Shown here in pieces: positions 15,872-23,352 of a DNA stretch of 32,218 nt. The notes under the pieces are model-generated. The model was not told the DNA's origin. It was given only the letters and a program-made list of their open reading frames with translations, and did not search any database. Where the stretch lies: NCBI GenBank assembly GCA_009694085.1, contig SHVW01000022.1:1-32218 (forward strand), written 5' to 3'. Every line of letters begins with the position of its first letter. Position 1 is the stretch's first letter. A program made the translations under genes and the position numbers. The DNA is from Alphaproteobacteria bacterium. GTDB lineage: Bacteria > Pseudomonadota > Alphaproteobacteria > SHVW01.

Positions 15872-16516
15872 TCAAGCCGCCGGCTGCGACGCCGGTTCCT
15901 GGCGCGCCAGGTCGAACAGGGGAAACAGCCCCTCCGGTTCTTGCGCGCCGCTGATGGCGTATTGGCCGTTGGCGATGAAGCAGGGCACGCCGGTGATACC
16001 GACCTTGGTGGCGAAGGCGGATTCGGCCTGCACGTCTTCTACATGGGCCGGGCTGGCCAGGAACTCGGCAGCCTCCGCCTTGTCCATACCCGCACCCGCG
16101 GCGATCTCGGCAAGCGCAGCGGCATCGCTGAGATTCGCTCCGTTTAGGAAATAAGCCTGGAACAAGGCCTCCACCATGGCGTCCTGTTGGCCGACGATGC
16201 CGGCCAGACGCACCAGGCGATGGGCGTCCACGGTGTTGGGCGTGCGTGTGATTTTTTCGAAGCGGAAGGCGATGCCCTCGGCCTCGCCAACCTGGCGGAT
16301 CGTGCGATAGATCTGGTCGGCCTTGGCATGGCCGAATTTGGCGGCGAGATAGGCCGCGCGATCCATGCCGTCGTGCGGCATGTCGGGGTTGAGCTGAAAG
16401 GCGCGCCAGCGCAACGTCAGGCCGGGCTGCGGCCGTTCCAGCAGCGCCCGCTCCAGGCGTCGTTTGCCGATGAGGCACCAGGGGCAAATGATGTCGCTGA
16501 AGATGTCGATCTGCAT
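15872..16516 (-). CDS. DsbA-family oxidoreductase, FrnE-like
   Basis: A 214-aa protein. The thioredoxin-fold active site CPWC occurs at residues 11-14 (IFSDIICPWCLIGKRRLERA), followed by the FrnE-type helical insertion (RWRAFQLNPDMPHDGMDR, FEKITRTPNTVDAHRLVRLA) and the cis-Pro loop GITGVPCFIANGQYAISGAQ near 177-195. There is no signal peptide, so it acts in the cytoplasm, as FrnE-like thiol oxidoreductases do. An extra Cys follows the cis-Pro (VPCF). It lies 52 bp downstream of the nitroreductase gene on the same strand and probably shares its transcript. A redox partner or substrate cannot be named. Confidence 0.9.
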   Translation of the reverse strand: MQIDIFSDIICPWCLIGKRRLERALLERPQPGLTLRWRAFQLNPDMPHDGMDRAAYLAAKFGHAKADQIYRTIRQVGEAEGIAFRFEKITRTPNTVDAHRLVRLAGIVGQQDAMVEALFQAYFLNGANLSDAAALAEIAAGAGMDKAEAAEFLASPAHVEDVQAESAFATKVGITGVPCFIANGQYAISGAQEPEGLFPLFDLARQEPASQPAA

Positions 16517-16568
16517 GGGTTCAGCCTATCCGGTTCGATTATGCGCGTACAGCCAAGATGGCAGGGCC

Positions 16569-17411
16569 TCACGCTAATTTGAAACCATGCTTAAGCAGAA
16601 AATCGCGGAACCCCGCACGCTCCGGCCGGGACAGGCGGCGCGCCGCGTTGTGGGACCAGTGGTAGGTCTCGGCCTGGCCGTAATGCTCGAGGTGAAGCTG
16701 CTTGTCCGGGGTAATCGGAAATCGCTTGTGACGGCGCGTATCGTATGCGGTCAACTCGGCTTCCAGATCGCCATCGTCGTAGCGGTCTTCATGGACGACT
16801 AAGGCGGGCGGCAAACGCAGTGTCGTAAACCCAGCAGCAGCCGGCCAGCCCACGCAGAGGCAGGCGACGGGAAACACGCCATCGGGCAGGCCGAGCGCCG
16901 CCGATACCTCCTCGATCCGGTTGCGGATCACGCTGAGGGGGCAGCAGCCAAGGCCGGCCGCCTCGGCCGCGAGGATAAAGGACTGCATGGCGAGTGCGGC
17001 ATCGACCGCCGCGTTCATGAAACTATCCATGTTGTTGTTGGCATGGGCCAGGCCGCGCAGCGCGGTTACCCGTTGACCGCGCCGGAAATCGCCGCAGAAC
17101 ACCAGCATGACGGGAGCGCCCACAACCCAGGGCTGGGACGCCAGCAGCGCGTTCATTTGTGTGCGCAGCGCGGCGTCGCGGATCGCAATGATGGCGTATT
17201 GCTGCAAATCCGATTTCGCTGGGGCCGACTGAGCGCAAGCCAGCAAGGTGCGGAGCAGATCGGGCGCGACCGGATCGGGGCGGAATCGCCTATGGGACCG
17301 GCGCGCCAGGATGGCGGCCAATGCTGGGTTCATCTCGGCCGGCGCCGGGAAATCGGGCGCTAGCCCAAATCTATCCTCGTAGAGGCGCGTGAACGGCGTC
17401 TCCGGCTCCAT
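16569..17411 (-). CDS. Nitroreductase-family flavoprotein
   Basis: A 280-aa FMN-dependent NAD(P)H oxidoreductase. I prefer the ATG at 17411 (MEPETPFTRLYEDRFG) because AAGGAG lies 7 nt upstream. The ATG at 17435 would add MKLSKEKV and forms an ATGA overlap with the mscS-like stop, but has no ribosome-binding site. FMN-site landmarks are LARRSHRRFRPDPV, CAQSAPAKSDLQQYAIIAI, NMDSFMNAAVDAALAMQSFILAAEAAGLGCCPLS and FPVACLCVGWPA. The C-terminal extension of about 70 residues (ELTAYDTRRHKRF to the end) is longer than in minimal nitroreductases. The substrate is unknown. It sits between a mechanosensitive channel gene and a frnE-like gene in one leftward run. Confidence 0.88.
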   Translation of the reverse strand: MEPETPFTRLYEDRFGLAPDFPAPAEMNPALAAILARRSHRRFRPDPVAPDLLRTLLACAQSAPAKSDLQQYAIIAIRDAALRTQMNALLASQPWVVGAPVMLVFCGDFRRGQRVTALRGLAHANNNMDSFMNAAVDAALAMQSFILAAEAAGLGCCPLSVIRNRIEEVSAALGLPDGVFPVACLCVGWPAAAGFTTLRLPPALVVHEDRYDDGDLEAELTAYDTRRHKRFPITPDKQLHLEHYGQAETYHWSHNAARRLSRPERAGFRDFLLKHGFKLA

Positions 17412-17431
17412 GACCTTCTCCTTGGACAACT

Positions 17432-19876
17432 TCATTGCGGCCGCGCCAGACCGGGGGCAAGGCGGTCGATGTCGACGAGGTGGACATCGGTACGCGCAGT
17501 CGCCATGGCGATGCCGGCCGCGCGCAACGCCGCGTCGATCGCCATGCGCAGATCGGTCGGCACGACGTTGAAATAATCGACATCGTTGACGAACACGCGC
17601 AACTCGAAATCCAACCCGTTTGCCCCCAGATCGGCCAACACCACCTGGGGGGCGGGGTGCAATGCGACTTGGGAATGGGCGCGCGCGCAATCCATCAGAA
17701 GCTGCTGCACGCGCCGCGTATCAGCGCCATAGGCGATGGCCACCTTGATGTCGATCCGCGCCATGCGGTCCTTGTGGGTCCAGTTGACCACGGCGCTCGA
17801 CAGGATTTCCGAGTTCGGAATGATGATCGTCGCCTTATGGAAGGTCTCGATCTCGGTTGCCCGCACCTTGATGTTGCGCACCGTGCCCTCTTTGGTGCCG
17901 ACCACGACCCAGTCGCCCACTTTGATCGGCCGTTCGATCAACAGGATCAGGCCGGAGACGAAATTATTGACGATGTTCTGAAGGCCGAAGCCGATGCCCA
18001 CGGACAGGGCGCCGAAGATCAGCGCCAGGTTGGACAGGTCGAGCCCGATTGCAGCCACCGCGACCACGAAGGCCAGGATCAATCCGATGTAACCGACCCC
18101 GGCCTTGACCGAGTGGCGCATCCCAGCGTCGAGCCGGGTCTGCGGCAGGATGCGATTCTCCAGGGTGCGCTGGGCATAGCGCGTGCCGAACAGCACGGCG
18201 ACGAACAGTGCGGCCGCAAACACGATATCGACGATCGAGAAGGTGTATTTGCCGACCGTCACCCCCTTGATCGCGGCGGCCAGGAAGTAGAACAGGCTCT
18301 CGTGATCGCCGCCCCATTGAAGGAGCAAAAAGAACAGACCGGCAATCCAGAGCAGGGTATCGAGCACCAGCTCCAGCCAGAAAATCAGACTTCGGCTGAG
18401 TGCGGCATCGAGGTCGAGGGTTCGGCGCAGGAAGGCGGAAGCGCGGGTCGGCTCGAACAACAGCACGGTCATGACGTCGTGGACGAGACCGCGTACCAGG
18501 AGCAGAAGCGTCGCCATGAACAGCGTGTCGATCAAATTGCCGATCAGGAACCATGGCAATTCCGAGAACCCGATCAACGCGGCAAGCGGCGCGGCACAAG
18601 CGATGACCGTGACGGCGACGCGCAAAGCCGGCCACAGCCGGCTTGGTCGGGAGGGCAGCACCGGCTCGTCCAATTCGGTGACGGGCGGCGGTGCGGGTTT
18701 GGTCTGCCAATTCCGGCGCTGAACGAGAGCGACCAGCGCTGCCGCGATCAGGCCGTTGAAAACGAAGGCCGCAGCCTGGCTTAACTCCGGCCCGACGGGA
18801 TACCGGTTCTCGATGCCGATCAAAAAATTATAGGCGAGCAGGGCGCCGGCCAACGTCATGATGCGACGATTGATGCGTCCCGCGCTGTCGTCGGTAAAAG
18901 GTGCCAGCCGCCAGTCCGGCATATCGGGTGCCAGGGCCGCGCGCGCAAAACCGGTCACCAGCAGGAACTTGACGAGCGCCAAAACCAACACGGTCAAGGC
19001 ATGCTGAAACATTCCGCTGACGAGATCTTCGATCAGCACGACCGCCAGCACCGCACCCGCCGCCAATGCCGGCAGCAAGCCGCGGCAGACCGCCTCTACG
19101 ATCGAAGCCAACACCCGGCGCGGGTAGGTCGGTTGAGCCGTGCCGGACTGCCGGCCATAACGCCGGAGCAGCCATAGCCGCAACGGCCAGGCGGCGAATC
19201 CGACGATCGCGACGGTGGCGACGAGCATCGGCGCCGACTGGCGCCAACGCTGGCTGTTGGCATCCGCTCGGTACCACGCGAATGGCGCCTCGACGACCCG
19301 CGCGAGGGCATTGGCGAAATCGACCGATGCGGTCATCCAGAGACTGGGCGATAGCAGCGACGGGCCGCGCTGCTTGAGCAATTCGATCAGTCTCAAGCGC
19401 CGGGCCGCGGTGATATCGGCCAGCAAGCGGTCCGAGCGCGCGATAATCAATTCGGTTTGCTTGACCTGGCCCTCGGCGGCGGCCAATTCCTCATCGAGCG
19501 CCTTGCGGCGGCCGGCGACCGCTTCCGCCTCGGCCGGCTGGTCCTTGCCGGGCGCGGGGCCGAGCGCGTCGAGCAGGCGGCGAACCGTGGCAACCCGCGC
19601 CGCGCCCTCTTCCTTGATCTTGATCGCACCTTGCTGAACCTCTTCGATGGCAACGCGCAGATTGGTTAGCTCCGCCTGGGTCGCGCCGGGCCGGCCGGCT
19701 TCCTGACCGACCCGGTCGAGCGTGCGCTCCCACCCGCTGGCAATCAAGGTGAAGGGGCGCTGCGGGCGCTGGACTTGGGCGGTGGCGTCACAGGCCAGCA
19801 CGAACGCAACCAACGCCAGAACCAGGGCTAGCGCGCGGCGAAATATCTGAGTTCGAGCGGTCACGCCGGCGAGCAT
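17432..19876 (-). CDS. MscS-family mechanosensitive channel with DUF3772-type N-terminal domain
   Basis: An 814-aa inner-membrane protein, much longer than E. coli MscS. An N-terminal signal-like segment (ALALVLALVAFVLACDATA) is followed by a helical, coiled-coil periplasmic domain (residues ~35-180; NLRVAIEEVQQGAIKIKEEG, RRKALDEELAAAEGQVKQTE) of the DUF3772 kind. Roughly ten hydrophobic segments come next, then the MscS core: pore helix LALIFGALSVGIGFGLQNIVNNFVSG, beta domain ERPIKVGDWVVVGTKEGTVRNIKVRATEI and IIIPNSEILSSAVVNW, and the alpha/beta vestibule. These large channels gate in response to membrane tension. The start ATG at 19876 faces the SDR gene across 98 bp. The stop overlaps an alternative start of the nitroreductase gene. 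Confidence 0.9.
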   Translation of the reverse strand: MLAGVTARTQIFRRALALVLALVAFVLACDATAQVQRPQRPFTLIASGWERTLDRVGQEAGRPGATQAELTNLRVAIEEVQQGAIKIKEEGAARVATVRRLLDALGPAPGKDQPAEAEAVAGRRKALDEELAAAEGQVKQTELIIARSDRLLADITAARRLRLIELLKQRGPSLLSPSLWMTASVDFANALARVVEAPFAWYRADANSQRWRQSAPMLVATVAIVGFAAWPLRLWLLRRYGRQSGTAQPTYPRRVLASIVEAVCRGLLPALAAGAVLAVVLIEDLVSGMFQHALTVLVLALVKFLLVTGFARAALAPDMPDWRLAPFTDDSAGRINRRIMTLAGALLAYNFLIGIENRYPVGPELSQAAAFVFNGLIAAALVALVQRRNWQTKPAPPPVTELDEPVLPSRPSRLWPALRVAVTVIACAAPLAALIGFSELPWFLIGNLIDTLFMATLLLLVRGLVHDVMTVLLFEPTRASAFLRRTLDLDAALSRSLIFWLELVLDTLLWIAGLFFLLLQWGGDHESLFYFLAAAIKGVTVGKYTFSIVDIVFAAALFVAVLFGTRYAQRTLENRILPQTRLDAGMRHSVKAGVGYIGLILAFVVAVAAIGLDLSNLALIFGALSVGIGFGLQNIVNNFVSGLILLIERPIKVGDWVVVGTKEGTVRNIKVRATEIETFHKATIIIPNSEILSSAVVNWTHKDRMARIDIKVAIAYGADTRRVQQLLMDCARAHSQVALHPAPQVVLADLGANGLDFELRVFVNDVDYFNVVPTDLRMAIDAALRAAGIAMATARTDVHLVDIDRLAPGLARPQ

Positions 19877-19913
19877 AACACGGTGTTTTTAGGTTTGCAG
19901 CGCCGCCCCACGG

Positions 19914-19942
19914 TTGACTTGGGTTCCCCCACCGTCTGAAAT
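19914..19942 (+). promoter_or_regulatory. Candidate sigma70-type promoter for the SDR operon
   Basis: TTGACT (19914-19919) and TGAAAT (19937-19942) are separated by 17 bp and end 32 bp before the SDR start codon. The -35 is close to consensus and the -10 is weak. The divergent mscS-like gene starts 37 bp to the left. Confidence 0.35.
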
Positions 19943-19974
19943 GGCGCCGCCGCAGTGGAGATGGGGAGCGCGCC

Positions 19975-20739
19975 GTGGATCGTTTTTCGCTTGAGGGGCA
20001 TGCGGCCATCGTCACCGGCGCGTCCGGCGGGCTCGGCCGGCATTTCGCCCTGACCCTGGCGCGCGCCGGGGCCAAGGTGGCGCTGGCCGCCCGGCGGCTC
20101 AACGCACTCGCCGATGTTGCAAAGGAGATCGCCGGCTTCGACGGCCGCGCCATTCCCGTGACACTCGACGTCACCGATCCGGCGAGCGTGCGCAAGGCGG
20201 TGGCCGACGCCGCGACCGAGCTGGGGCCGATCACCGTGCTGGTCAACAATTCCGGCATCACCGTGTTCAAGGAGCTGTTCGCTCACGACGAATCCGATTG
20301 GGACGGGGTGATCGATACCAATCTGAAAGGCGCCTGGCTGATGGCCCAGGAAACGGCGCGTCATATGGCGGGGCACGGGCGCGGCGGCAGCATCGTCAAC
20401 GTCGCCTCGATCCTGGGCCTGCGCCCGACCATCGGCGTACCCGCCTATCTCGCCTCCAAGGCCGGGTTGATCCATCTGACCCATGGGCTGGCGCTCGAAC
20501 TGGCGCGCTATAAGATCCGGGTCAACGCGCTGGCACCGGGCTATTTCGCCACCGACATCAACCGGGAATTCCTGGAGGGCGCGGCGGGCGAGGCGCTGAA
20601 AAAACGCATCCCCCAGCGCCGCTTCGGCCAACTGGAAGACCTCGACGGCGCCTTGCTCTTGCTCGCCTCCGACGCCGGGCGTTATATGACCGGCGCGGTC
20701 ATCCCCGTCGATGGCGGCCACCTCGTCAGCTCCGTGTGA
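19975..20739 (+). CDS. SDR-family oxidoreductase
   Basis: A 254-aa classical short-chain dehydrogenase/reductase. The GTG start at 19975 has GGGGAG 7 nt upstream. Landmarks are the cofactor loop TGASGGLGRH (residues 14-23), an Arg in LAARRLNAL that favours NADP(H), the NNSG motif near 91, and the catalytic Ser near 145 (NVASILGL), Tyr near 158 and Lys near 162 (YLASK). The tail MTGAVIPVDGGHLVSS is typical. The substrate is unknown; the position ahead of a NIPSNAP protein and an acyl-CoA dehydrogenase, all on one strand with short gaps, suggests an acyl or aromatic catabolic pathway. Confidence 0.92.
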   Translation: MDRFSLEGHAAIVTGASGGLGRHFALTLARAGAKVALAARRLNALADVAKEIAGFDGRAIPVTLDVTDPASVRKAVADAATELGPITVLVNNSGITVFKELFAHDESDWDGVIDTNLKGAWLMAQETARHMAGHGRGGSIVNVASILGLRPTIGVPAYLASKAGLIHLTHGLALELARYKIRVNALAPGYFATDINREFLEGAAGEALKKRIPQRRFGQLEDLDGALLLLASDAGRYMTGAVIPVDGGHLVSSV

Positions 20740-20755
20740 AGGAAGGTTTCATCCC

Positions 20756-21412
20756 ATGATCGTCGATATGCGCACCTACACCCTGTTTCCCGGCCTGATT
20801 AACGATTACATCGCGAACTACGAGAAGAACGGGCTGCCCGTGCAGAAGCGCCATCTCGGCGATGCCTTCATGGCCTATTTCATCACCGAGGTCGGCCAGC
20901 TCAACCAGGTCACCCATTTCTGGCGCTACGACAGCATGGCCGATCGCGAATCCCGGCGCACGCGCATGCAGGCCGACCCGGAATGGGCCGCCTATCTCGG
21001 CCAAAACAAGGGCAGTTTCATCGCCCAGGACAACCGCATCATCAAGCCGGCGCCGTTCTGGCCCGTGCCCGAGGCCAATCGCAAAGGCCCGGCGAATTTC
21101 GCCGATATCCGCATCTACACCGCGCGCTCGGGCAATCTCGGCGCCTATTTCAAGCTTTACGAGGCCGAAGGCATGAAGGTCCAGCTCGGCCATATCGGCC
21201 ATTGCATCGGCTATTTCCAGAGCGGCGAGGTCGGCCCCAGCCACCAGATCATCCATATCTGGGGCTATAGCAGCCTCGACGACCGCATGAAGCGCCGCGC
21301 CGCCATGGGCGCCGACCCGGCCTGGCAGGCCTATGCCAAGCAGATGTTGCCGCTGCTCGCCAATATGGAAAATCGGATCGTGCGGTCCGCCTCGTTCTCG
21401 CCGGTCAAATAG
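20756..21412 (+). CDS. NIPSNAP-family protein, two-domain
   Basis: A 218-aa protein. The ATG at 20756 (MIVDMRTYTLFPGLINDYIA) has GGAAGG 9 nt upstream; the track start at 20711 lies inside the SDR gene. Two tandem NIPSNAP (dimeric alpha/beta-barrel ferredoxin-like) halves are visible: residues 1-105 with MRTYTLFPG and HFWRYDSMADRESRRTRMQADPEW, and 106-218 with ADIRIYTARSGNLGAYFKLYE and IIHIWGYSSLDDRMKRRAAMGADPAW. Such proteins are common accessory members of bacterial degradation operons and lack an assigned reaction. Here it lies between SDR and acyl-CoA dehydrogenase genes with gaps of 16 and 10 bp, so it is almost certainly co-transcribed. Confidence 0.87.
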   Translation: MIVDMRTYTLFPGLINDYIANYEKNGLPVQKRHLGDAFMAYFITEVGQLNQVTHFWRYDSMADRESRRTRMQADPEWAAYLGQNKGSFIAQDNRIIKPAPFWPVPEANRKGPANFADIRIYTARSGNLGAYFKLYEAEGMKVQLGHIGHCIGYFQSGEVGPSHQIIHIWGYSSLDDRMKRRAAMGADPAWQAYAKQMLPLLANMENRIVRSASFSPVK

Positions 21413-21422
21413 GCCCGGCCCG

Positions 21423-22640
21423 ATGGACTTCACCCTATCGCCCGAGATCGAGGATTACCGGCGCCGCATCCGCGATTTCGTCGCCGCGCATATCCTGCCG
21501 CTGGAAAGCGATCCCGCCACCTTCGACGAACACGAAAACATCGCCGACGGCCCGCTGGAAAAGCTGCGCGCCCGGGCGCGCGCCGAGGGGCTCTGGAGTT
21601 TCCAGATGCCGAAATCCCGGGGCGGGCAGGGGATCGGGCTGGTTGGCATGGCGGCGTGCTACGAGGAAATGGGCCGCTCCATTGTCGGCCCCGTCGCCTT
21701 CAACTGCGCCGCGCCCGACGACGGCAACATGATGCTGCTGGAGAAGGTGGGCACGGACAAGCAGAAGGAACGCTGGCTCCAGCCGATTGTCGACGGCAAG
21801 GTGCGCTCCGCCTTCGTCATGACCGAGCCCCATCCCGGTTCCGGCTCCGACCCCTCCATGATGCTGACCCGGGCGGAAAAGCGCGGGGCCAAGTGGGTTA
21901 TCTCCGGCCATAAATGGTTCATCACCGGCGCCGGCATCGCCCAGCACTTCATCGTGATGGCGCGCACATCCGACGATCCGCGCACCGGGCTGACCGCCTT
22001 CCTGTTCGATCGCGATCAACCGGGTTGGGAGATCGTGCGGCGCATCGAGATCATGGGGCCGGAGGAACATGGCGGCCATTGCGAGCTGCGCTTCGATGAC
22101 CTGGAGGTTGCCGACGAAAACGTGCTGATGAACGTGGGCGACGGCTTGCGCGCGACCCAGATCAGGCTTGGACCGGCGCGCCTGACCCATTGCATGCGCT
22201 GGCTCGGCATGGCCAAGCGGGCGCTGGAAATCGCATCGGCCTATGTGGCCGAGCGCAAGAGCTTCGGCACCACGCTGGCCGAGCACGAGGGCGTGCAATG
22301 GCTCCTGGGCGAGGCGGCCATGGAGATCGAGATGGGCCGCCTCATGACCATGAAGGCGGCCTGGCTGCTGCAAAACGGCGACCTCGCGCGCAAGGAAGTC
22401 TCCATGGCCAAGGTCCAGGTCGCCGGCACCTTGCACAAGGCGGTGGACACGGCGATCCAGCTTCTGGGGGCGCGCGGCTATTCCAAGGATACCAAGCTGG
22501 ACTGGATGTACCGCTATGCCCGCCAGGCCAGGCTGGTGGACGGCGCGTCGGAAGTGCACAAGATGGTGCTCTCGCGCTTCCTCATGAAGGAAGGCCAGGA
22601 TTTCTGGCAATGGGGCGTGCCGCCGCGCAAGAACCGATGA
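21423..22640 (+). CDS. Acyl-CoA dehydrogenase, ACAD10/11-like
   Basis: A 405-aa FAD-dependent acyl-CoA dehydrogenase. The ATG at 21423 (MDFTLSPEIEDYRRRIRDFV) matches the usual N-terminus; the track start is inside the NIPSNAP gene. The alpha-beta-alpha order is intact: AFVMTEPHPGSGSDPSMM (FAD/substrate loop), KWVISGHKWFITGA, ERKSFGTTLAEHEGVQWLLG, TAIQLLGARGYSKDTKLDWMYRYARQARLVDGASEVHKMVLSR. The C-terminal signature and the PEPHPGSGSDP-like loop resemble the ACAD10/11 branch, which in bacteria often handles unusual acyl groups, so fatty-acid beta-oxidation should not be assumed. Its stop overlaps the start of the nitroreductase pseudogene (ATGA). Confidence 0.92.
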   Translation: MDFTLSPEIEDYRRRIRDFVAAHILPLESDPATFDEHENIADGPLEKLRARARAEGLWSFQMPKSRGGQGIGLVGMAACYEEMGRSIVGPVAFNCAAPDDGNMMLLEKVGTDKQKERWLQPIVDGKVRSAFVMTEPHPGSGSDPSMMLTRAEKRGAKWVISGHKWFITGAGIAQHFIVMARTSDDPRTGLTAFLFDRDQPGWEIVRRIEIMGPEEHGGHCELRFDDLEVADENVLMNVGDGLRATQIRLGPARLTHCMRWLGMAKRALEIASAYVAERKSFGTTLAEHEGVQWLLGEAAMEIEMGRLMTMKAAWLLQNGDLARKEVSMAKVQVAGTLHKAVDTAIQLLGARGYSKDTKLDWMYRYARQARLVDGASEVHKMVLSRFLMKEGQDFWQWGVPPRKNR

Positions 22641-23147
22641 ACGCCGCCTATGACGCACTTCTCCAGGTCATGCGCGAACGCAAGACCAGCCGCGCCTTCG
22701 ATCCAAATTTCGTCGTTCCCCGCGAGCACTACGATCTGATCCTGTAGGCCGCGCGCCACGCCCCATCCGGCGCCAACGCCCAACCCTGGCACTATATCGT
22801 CGTGACCGACCCCGTGCTGAAAGCGCGGATCGGCGATTATTTCGTCGAGGAACAGCGCGGCCGCGCTCGGCTATGGCGTGTGGTGGGTGACCGCGATCGG
22901 GCAGGAGGCGGCGCAAGCCGCGCTCAAGCCCGCGCTCGGCGTGCCCGACGATCTCGCCATCATCGACATCCTCTGCTTCGGCCCGCCGCTCAAGCCGCCC
23001 TATAAGCGCTGGAAGAAGACCTTGGATGAAATCCGGAGCTTCGAACGCTTCGACATGGCGAATTACCGCACGGTCGAGCAGATCGAGGATTGGGTGAAAA
23101 CGGCCCGGCACAAGGTGATGTACCGGGACGAGGGGAATGTGGATTGA
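22637..23147 (+). pseudogene. Nitroreductase-family gene, inactivated by a nonsense codon and an internal deletion
   Basis: The start ATG at 22637 overlaps the acyl-CoA dehydrogenase stop (ATGA). The frame reads MNAAYDALLQVMRERKTSRA to YDLIL, then TAG at 22745-22747, where the family has a sense codon, and continues in the same frame with AARHAPSGANAQPWHYIVVT to DYFVEEQRG. Near 22858 it jumps to the +1 frame and resumes as YGVWWVTAIGQEAAQAALKP, ending RHKVMYRDEGNVD. By comparison with intact relatives, some 70-80 residues between EEQ and ALGYG are gone. The gene would have been the fourth of the SDR/NIPSNAP/ACAD operon. Three lesions (nonsense, deletion, frameshift) make a sequencing error an unlikely explanation. 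Confidence 0.88.
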
Positions 23148-23207
23148 GGGCGTCGTCGTGAGGCCCAGCCTCCACTAGCTGACGCTTACAGCGGATTTCA
23201 GTTGCTT

Positions 23208-23319
23208 GCCTCATCCTGAGCTTGTCGAAGGATGAGGCCGGTTCGTCCGGAAATGCGCACGCCATTTGGCGTTTGTCCGGCGGAGAGGGCCTCGCCCTTC
23301 GACGGGCTCAGGGTGAGGC
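23208..23319. repeat. Inverted pair of REP-like palindromic elements
   Basis: Two 31-bp imperfect palindromes, GCCTCATCCTGAGCTTGTCG... (23208-23238) and the opposite-orientation copy at 23289-23319, whose complement begins GCCTCACCCTGAGCCCGTCG, are about 84 percent identical. They flank 50 bp. Each folds on itself through CCTCA/TGAGG-type arms. Related elements are widely scattered in alphaproteobacterial genomes. The pair lies between convergent units, the dead nitroreductase gene and the phosphonate operon, where it may act as a bidirectional terminator or mRNA stabiliser. Confidence 0.75.
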
Positions 23320-23352
23320 GAGGAGGAGGGGATTGAGCCAAGAAGCGTTTGG

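Noticed and set aside
17435-18784. 449-aa plus-strand ORF opposite the MscS-like gene
   Set aside because: Asp/His/Gln/Arg-rich complement of a clear membrane-protein gene.
21435-22658. 407-aa minus-strand ORF over the acyl-CoA dehydrogenase gene
   Set aside because: Antisense shadow of a gene with intact family motifs.
23148-23352. Possible CRISPR or tRNA sequence in the gap after the nitroreductase pseudogene
   Set aside because: Only two palindromic copies in opposite orientation, without regular spacers, and no cloverleaf.
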